Source of the DNA: Caulobacter sp048541825 | Lineage (GTDB): Bacteria; Pseudomonadota; Alphaproteobacteria; Caulobacterales; Caulobacteraceae | NCBI RefSeq assembly: GCF_048541825.1 | Contig: NZ_CP183332.1 | Span: 3,658,001 to 3,722,000, forward strand | Direction of reading: 5' to 3' | Length of the DNA: 64,000 nucleotides | Shown here: in pieces, positions 60,125-64,000 of the stretch | How positions within the stretch are numbered: position 1 is the stretch's first letter | Layout: the number at the start of each line of letters is the position of its first letter | Program-made: the position numbers and the translations under genes | The notes under the pieces: model-generated | The model's input: only the letters and a program-made list of their open reading frames with translations | What the model was told of the DNA's origin: nothing | Databases searched by the model: none

Positions 60125-60942
60125 CCAGTCTGGCACAACTTGGCTTTTGGACACCCTGTGACGGAGGCGCGCGGCTTCTCAGCCTCGCGCCGAAATCGGC
60201 CGCAAGTGGGTTGGGGAGGCGCGAAGCGGCCGGGACGACCCCGGATGACCGTGATGTGTTGTTTGCGTTTCGGCTCGACCTGTCCGCTTCGCAGAAGCTG
60301 TTCTTGCGTGAGGATTGGGCCAAGCGAGCGTGTTTCAGCTCTGATACCCAAGAGCCCCCGTACGGGCGCGCACCAAGGTCAATCGGCTAACCGTCTCGAC
60401 CCCCGACGATGCGCGATAGGCGGGTTTACGATCCCTCGCCCTGTTGCTCCACGCTGTTCCTCCGACGAGCCTTCCGGTGGTCCCGGATCTATCCAACGAA
60501 CAGACCACCTTCGTCCTCGCCGCGTGACCGCGCGGCCCCGCTCAGCTCCATCCCCATCGCCGCTGTTGGGCCGGATCCAGGCGCCTCCCCCTGCGACGGG
60601 GACAGCTGTGATTATGCAGCGGGTTTCAGCGCCGAGGATTGGCGCGATCAACTATTTTACAAGCCGTTGATTTCGTTGAACTCGACCTTGGCAAGAACGG
60701 GGATTGGGCGCCACCTATCCCCATACTCCACCGTCATTCCCGCCCTTGTGGCGGGAACCCCTCTATCCGCCGCAGGTGCGGGAGGGGCGAAGTGCGCGCG
60801 CACTTCGCTGGCGCTTCACGTGTCAGCTAAACCAGGGGTTCCCGCCACAAGGGCGGGAATGACGGTGATCTATTAGAGCGGCGTCCCGCACCCCTTCGCG
60901 CCGAAGAGAGCCATCCCTAAATCTCACGGTGAGACGATCGCT
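60125..60942 (-). repeat. Collinear duplicated intergenic segment, copy B
   Basis: On the minus strand this carries the same ordered blocks as 49097-49916: the 50-base block (60942-60893), the 27-base block (60663-60637), the 17-base block (60190-60174) and GCCAGACTGG (60134-60125). Total span is 818 bases against 820. As with copy A and thiD, the segment ends shortly before a co-directional gene, here the one starting at 60097. Confidence 0.8.
60729..60867. repeat. Perfect 33-base inverted repeat
   Basis: The arms 60729-60761 and 60835-60867 are perfect complements (outer end CACCGTCATTCCCGCC) around a 73-base loop that contains a further GCGCGC-centred hairpin. The perfection suggests a young or still-active element. 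No transposase is near. Confidence 0.8.
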
Positions 60943-61056
60943 GGTCTGGAAAGGTCACTCAAGGACCGCCCTGCGGGCGGCCGCTCCGCGGCGGCGAAGC
61001 CGTCCTTGACTGACCTTTCCAGACCAGCACGCTGCAGCCTCCAAGAGATTTAAGGG
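60915..61056. repeat. Nested inverted repeat with GAGATTTA ends
   Basis: Outer arms CCCTAAATCTC and GAGATTTAAGGG; inner perfect 17-base arms CTGGTCTGGAAAGGTCA (60941-60957) and complement (61011-61027), followed by CAAGGAC/GTCCTTG. The outer left arm overlaps the 50-base block shared with 49097-49146. Confidence 0.7.
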
Positions 61057-61130
61057 TGAGCGGGACGCGGGGCGTCCGCTTGTTGGCAATGAGCCAAAGA
61101 CTATTTTCGCCCGAGTCGGACCTTCGGACG

Positions 61131-61436
61131 TCAAGCGTCAGGTGCTAATTCGCTCTGATAGACAACGAGGCCTTGGCCTGACCGGACGGCGGACTCAGCG
61201 GCGGCTCTCAGCGTTGCATCGGATATGAGATCCGTATCGCTGCTGGTGGCCTTAGACCGCTGAGCTTCGACGTGTAGCCATCCGTTATCTTGCGCGAAGG
61301 TCACCGCAGATTGCTGGGCGCTCTCCAAGCTCAGGCCCGTCGAGTACAGTAACAAGGCGTGTCGAGCTCCTGCACGATAGCCGGAGAGTTCACTAGCGAC
61401 TCCCTGCGCGAGGAAAACGAAGAGATCCTGAGCCAT
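61131..61436 (-). CDS. Small hypothetical protein
   Basis: A 101-residue cytoplasmic protein, mostly helical with a central strand (DNGWLHVEAQR) and a closing strand (GLVVYQSELAPDA). No family is recognised. ATG 61436 (MAQDLFVFLAQ) is taken; a longer reading frame to 61703 runs into thpR antisense to sense and is not credible. Ribosome site is weak. Codon use is less GC-biased than in the neighbours, which hints at acquisition by transfer. Confidence 0.65.
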   Translation of the reverse strand: MAQDLFVFLAQGVASELSGYRAGARHALLLYSTGLSLESAQQSAVTFAQDNGWLHVEAQRSKATSSDTDLISDATLRAAAESAVRSGQGLVVYQSELAPDA

Positions 61437-61527
61437 GCGCGTTCTTGTTCGCTTTGTCCCGCTCGCGCAACGTCCGCTCACCACCCCGAGCAGACAATCA
61501 CCCAGTCCGCTTCCGGCATCGGCCGGC

Positions 61528-62064
61528 TCAGCCCAGCGGGTATTCCCGCTCCAGCCGATAGGCCGAGCCCTCGGCGCCCAGCCAGCTGGAATAGAGCCCG
61601 AAGCGCTCCACCCGGAACGGCGGCGAATGCAGCAGGTTGTTGGCCTGCACCCAGGCGCCGACCTCGGGCACGGCGGGGCGTTTGAGATAGGCCAGGGTGA
61701 CATGCGGGGTGTAGAGCCGCGCCTCGGGTTTCAGGCCCACCGCGCGCGCGGCCCGCTCGTTGGCCTTGGCCAGTCCGCGCAGGTCGCGGCTCTCCCCCAC
61801 GCCGGCCCAGACGGCGTGGATCTCGACGCCCTCGCCGAAATGGCCGACGCCGGCCAGTTCCAGATCAAAGGCCGGGGCCTCGATCTGGGCCAGGGCCTCG
61901 TCCAGTTCGGCGGCCACAGGCTCCTGCACATCGCCGATGAACTTCAGCGTGATGTGAAAGGCGTCCTGCGGCCGCCAGCGCGCGTGCTCGATGCCGTGCT
62001 GACGGGTCAGCAGGCCCTGGCCGATTTCGGGCGGTACGGCGATGGCGGTGAACAGGCGCAACAT
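61528..62064 (-). CDS. thpR: RNA 2',3'-cyclic phosphodiesterase, ThpR (2H/LigT family)
   Basis: Opens 2',3'-cyclic phosphates on RNA ends. The 178-residue protein has both HxT motifs: His37 in FHITLKF and His121 in YTPHVTLAY, at the usual spacing, and begins with the family's RLFTAIAVP. The aldo/keto reductase gene stops 5 bases upstream, so the two share an operon without an obvious functional link. Confidence 0.94.
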   Translation of the reverse strand: MLRLFTAIAVPPEIGQGLLTRQHGIEHARWRPQDAFHITLKFIGDVQEPVAAELDEALAQIEAPAFDLELAGVGHFGEGVEIHAVWAGVGESRDLRGLAKANERAARAVGLKPEARLYTPHVTLAYLKRPAVPEVGAWVQANNLLHSPPFRVERFGLYSSWLGAEGSAYRLEREYPLG

Positions 62065-62069
62065 GGGTG

Positions 62070-63122
62070 TCAGGGGCAGGGATTGGGCTGGGCGGCGTGG
62101 ATGGCGTTGACGGCCTTTTCCAGCTCGTCGGTCCAGGTCAGGTCGAAGGCGTCGATGGCGATCTTCAGCTGGTCCATGGAGGTGGCCCCGATGATCGTCG
62201 AGGTCACGAACTGGCGCGCGTCGCAGAACTTCAGGGCCAGGGTGGCCGGATCGATGCCGAACTTGCCGGCCAGGTCGACATAGGCGCGGATCGCGGCCTC
62301 CGCCCCGGGGCCCTCATAGCGCTGCATGCGGTTGTAGAGCGCCTTGCGCGAGCCTTCGGGCAGGCCGCCGTCCAGATACTTGCCGGTCAGGGCGCCCTGC
62401 GCCAGCGGCGAATAGGCCAGCAATCCAACCTGTTCGCGCATGGCGATCTCGGCCAGGCCGTATTCGAACGTGCGGTTGGCCAGGTGATAGGCGTTCTGGA
62501 TCGAGGCGATGCGGGGCAGGCCGCGCGCTTCGGCTTCGGCCAGGAAGCGCATCACGCCCCAGGGAAACTCGTTGGAAACCCCGATGGCGCGGATCGTCCC
62601 CTTCTTCACGTGGGCGTCGAGGGCCTCGAGGATGTCGCCGAAGGTCTCGTAGTCCTGCTCGTAGTCCTTGAAGGTCTGGCCGCCGAACACCCGCACCGGA
62701 CGGTCGGGCCAGTGCAGTTGGTAGAGGTCCAGATAGTCGGTGTTCAGGCGCTTGAGCGAGCTTTCAACCGCCTCGTCGATCTGGGCCCGGGTGTGCCGGG
62801 TGGAGGCGCCGTCGGCGCGCATCCAGGTCAGGCCGCCAAAGGCGCTGCCGCGACCGGCCACCTTGGAGGCCAGGACGATTTCGCTGCGCTTGCCGGTCTT
62901 CTGCAGCCACGCGCCGATATGGCGCTCGGTATTGCCCTGGGTCTTGGGATCGGGCGGGCTGGAATACATCTCGGCCGTGTCCCAGAAATTGACCCCGCGC
63001 TCGAGCGCATAGTCCATCTGGGCGTGGGCCTCTTCCTGACTGTTCTGCGAGCCCCAGGTCATGGTGCCCAGGCAGCAGCGCGAGACCATCACGCCGGTTC
63101 GTCCCAGTTCCGAATAGTCCAT
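62070..63122 (-). CDS. NADP-dependent aldo/keto reductase, Tas-like
   Basis: A 350-residue TIM-barrel oxidoreductase. The catalytic set is visible as the Asp in NFWDTAEMY (with Tyr four on), Lys in VLASKVAGRG and His in YQLHWPDRP; the NADPH-binding YSPLAQGALTGKY and IIGATSMDQL follow. The opening MDYSELGRTGVMVSRCCLGT resembles Tas and YajO-type reductases. The start is ATG 63122. Natural substrate unknown. Confidence 0.92.
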   Translation of the reverse strand: MDYSELGRTGVMVSRCCLGTMTWGSQNSQEEAHAQMDYALERGVNFWDTAEMYSSPPDPKTQGNTERHIGAWLQKTGKRSEIVLASKVAGRGSAFGGLTWMRADGASTRHTRAQIDEAVESSLKRLNTDYLDLYQLHWPDRPVRVFGGQTFKDYEQDYETFGDILEALDAHVKKGTIRAIGVSNEFPWGVMRFLAEAEARGLPRIASIQNAYHLANRTFEYGLAEIAMREQVGLLAYSPLAQGALTGKYLDGGLPEGSRKALYNRMQRYEGPGAEAAIRAYVDLAGKFGIDPATLALKFCDARQFVTSTIIGATSMDQLKIAIDAFDLTWTDELEKAVNAIHAAQPNPCP

Positions 63123-63269
63123 TCGCGCGTCCGCCCTTTTTGTTTGGTCTGGCCTAATTAAGCGGTCCGGCGCGGCGTGCAACAGCCGTCCCTTGCGCGA
63201 AGCCACGGCCGTGCCAATATTGGTATGGCGTCCATTTCGGGCGCGATCAATCAGAAGGGCTTTCCCTCG

Positions 63270-64000
63270 ATGAACGACCTCAACCGCGGCTATGCGCGCT
63301 CGATCCCGGTGGATCGCGCCGACATGTCGGTTGACGCCGGCCTGCGCAGCTTCATGCTCGGCGTCTACAACAAAGTGGCGTTGGGCCTCGTCCTGTCGGG
63401 CGCTCTCGCCTTTGTCACGTCATCGGTTCCCGCCGTCCGCGACCTGATGTTTGTGGTCGAAGGTGGTCGCCTGATCGGCGTGACGCCCCTTTACATGGTG
63501 GTGGCCTTCGCCCCGCTCGTCCTGCTGCTGGTCGCCGGCTTCGCCCTGCGCAACCCCAAGCCCCAGACGGCCGGCGCCCTGTACTGGACCATCGTCACGC
63601 TGATCGGCGCGTCGCTGGGCTCGGTGTTCCTGCGGTACACCGGCGAGTCGGTCGCCTCGACCTTCTTCGTCACGGCGGCGGCCTTCGGCGGTCTCAGCCT
63701 GTTCGGTTACAGCACCAAGAAGGACCTGACCGGTTTCGGCAGCTTCCTGATCATGGGCGTCTTCGGCCTGGTCATCGCCTCGATCGTCAGCATCTTCTTC
63801 AAGAGCCCGGCCCTGGTCTTCGCGATCAACGTCCTGGGCGTGCTGATCTTCTCGGGCCTGATCGCCTATGACACCCAGCGCCTGAAGATGACCTATTACG
63901 AACTGGGCGGCGACACCGCAGCCCAGAGCGTGGCCACCAATTTCGGCGCGCTGAGCCTGTACATAAACTTCGTCAATCTGTTCCAGTTCCTGCTGTCGCT
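63270..64000 (+). CDS. Bax inhibitor-1/YccA-family membrane protein (partial)
   Basis: The gene runs off the right edge; 243 codons are visible. The N-terminal cytoplasmic arm (NDLNRGYARSIPVDRADMSVDAG) is followed by about seven hydrophobic helices. The late acidic-pair region LIAYDTQRLKM and FGALSLYINFVNLFQFLL are hallmarks of the TMBIM/BI-1 family, whose members are calcium-leak or protease-linked membrane proteins. ATG 63270 has AGAAGGG upstream. Confidence 0.92.
   Translation, partial: MNDLNRGYARSIPVDRADMSVDAGLRSFMLGVYNKVALGLVLSGALAFVTSSVPAVRDLMFVVEGGRLIGVTPLYMVVAFAPLVLLLVAGFALRNPKPQTAGALYWTIVTLIGASLGSVFLRYTGESVASTFFVTAAAFGGLSLFGYSTKKDLTGFGSFLIMGVFGLVIASIVSIFFKSPALVFAINVLGVLIFSGLIAYDTQRLKMTYYELGGDTAAQSVATNFGALSLYINFVNLFQFLLS

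Larger units (their letters stand above)
60098..61130. other. Long gene-poor stretch between two minus-strand genes
   Basis: About 1 kb without a convincing gene. It contains duplicated segment copy B (60125-60942), a perfect 33-base inverted repeat (60729-60867) and another large inverted repeat (60915-61056). A 17-codon conserved reading frame in copy B (60613-60663) is described separately. Confidence 0.7.

Noticed and set aside
61131..61703. A 190-codon version of the small minus-strand gene
   Set aside because: The extra N-terminal part overlaps thpR in another frame; ATG 61436 gives a compact, protein-like sequence.

Overview
The window is GC-rich chromosomal DNA that reads as Caulobacter (Alphaproteobacteria, Caulobacterales); the species is not resolved. 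The genus call rests on a GST-like FzlA with the residues tied to FtsZ binding, a DgcA-type diguanylate cyclase with an RESD I-site, CtrA-type TTAA-N7-TTAA DNA, a serC-serA pair behind a structured leader, and many large palindromic intergenic repeats. No tRNA, rRNA, prophage, insertion sequence or CRISPR array was recognised. Genes are densely packed and many start or stop codons overlap.

Layout. 0-5 kb: dgcA-like gene, purE-purK, a TetR regulator divergent from a membrane protein, and an amino-acid racemase. 5-13 kb: ftsK, a PaaI-type thioesterase sharing a palindromic operator with a membrane protein, an ATP-dependent DNA ligase, a Bcr/CflA-type exporter and a sugar aminotransferase. 13-18.5 kb: MscS channel; reverse transsulfuration genes (cystathionine beta-synthase and gamma-lyase) with a ParDE-like toxin-antitoxin pair between them; a small transaldolase. 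18.5-38 kb: surface-sugar supply (second rfbD, gmhB-like phosphatase, AGE-family isomerase with manC, rfbA/rfbD/rfbB and a separate rfbC), an ABC glycan exporter (wzm-wzt), a large WbsX/RgpF fusion protein and a family 2 glycosyltransferase. Housekeeping nadE, tkt, purU and argE are interspersed.

38-48.8 kb: hydrolase, ilvA, FKBP lipoprotein, galU, queG-fzlA, hldE, CDF transporter, then a citrate synthase divergent from a helix-turn-helix/citrate synthase fusion. 48.8-50 kb is about 1.1 kb without a recognisable gene, full of inverted repeats. 50-64 kb: thiD with a nucleotidyltransferase-like gene, PhzF, a hybrid histidine kinase, serC-serA, a VanZ-like protein, a hypothetical cytoplasmic protein, another roughly 1-kb gene-poor stretch (60.1-61.1 kb), thpR with an aldo/keto reductase, and the start of a Bax-inhibitor-1 family gene cut by the window end.

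Themes. Many genes feed envelope glycans: glucose-1-P and mannose activation, dTDP-rhamnose, heptose, export and transfer. Others feed de novo purine, serine, cysteine and NAD synthesis. The most unusual items are (1) two collinear ~820-bp intergenic segments at 49.1-49.9 and 60.1-60.9 kb, in inverted orientation, each immediately upstream of a gene; (2) the HTH-citrate synthase fusion with a probable leaderless promoter and phased TCAAT repeats; and (3) palindromic repeats whose ends supply the stop codons of the genes on both sides.
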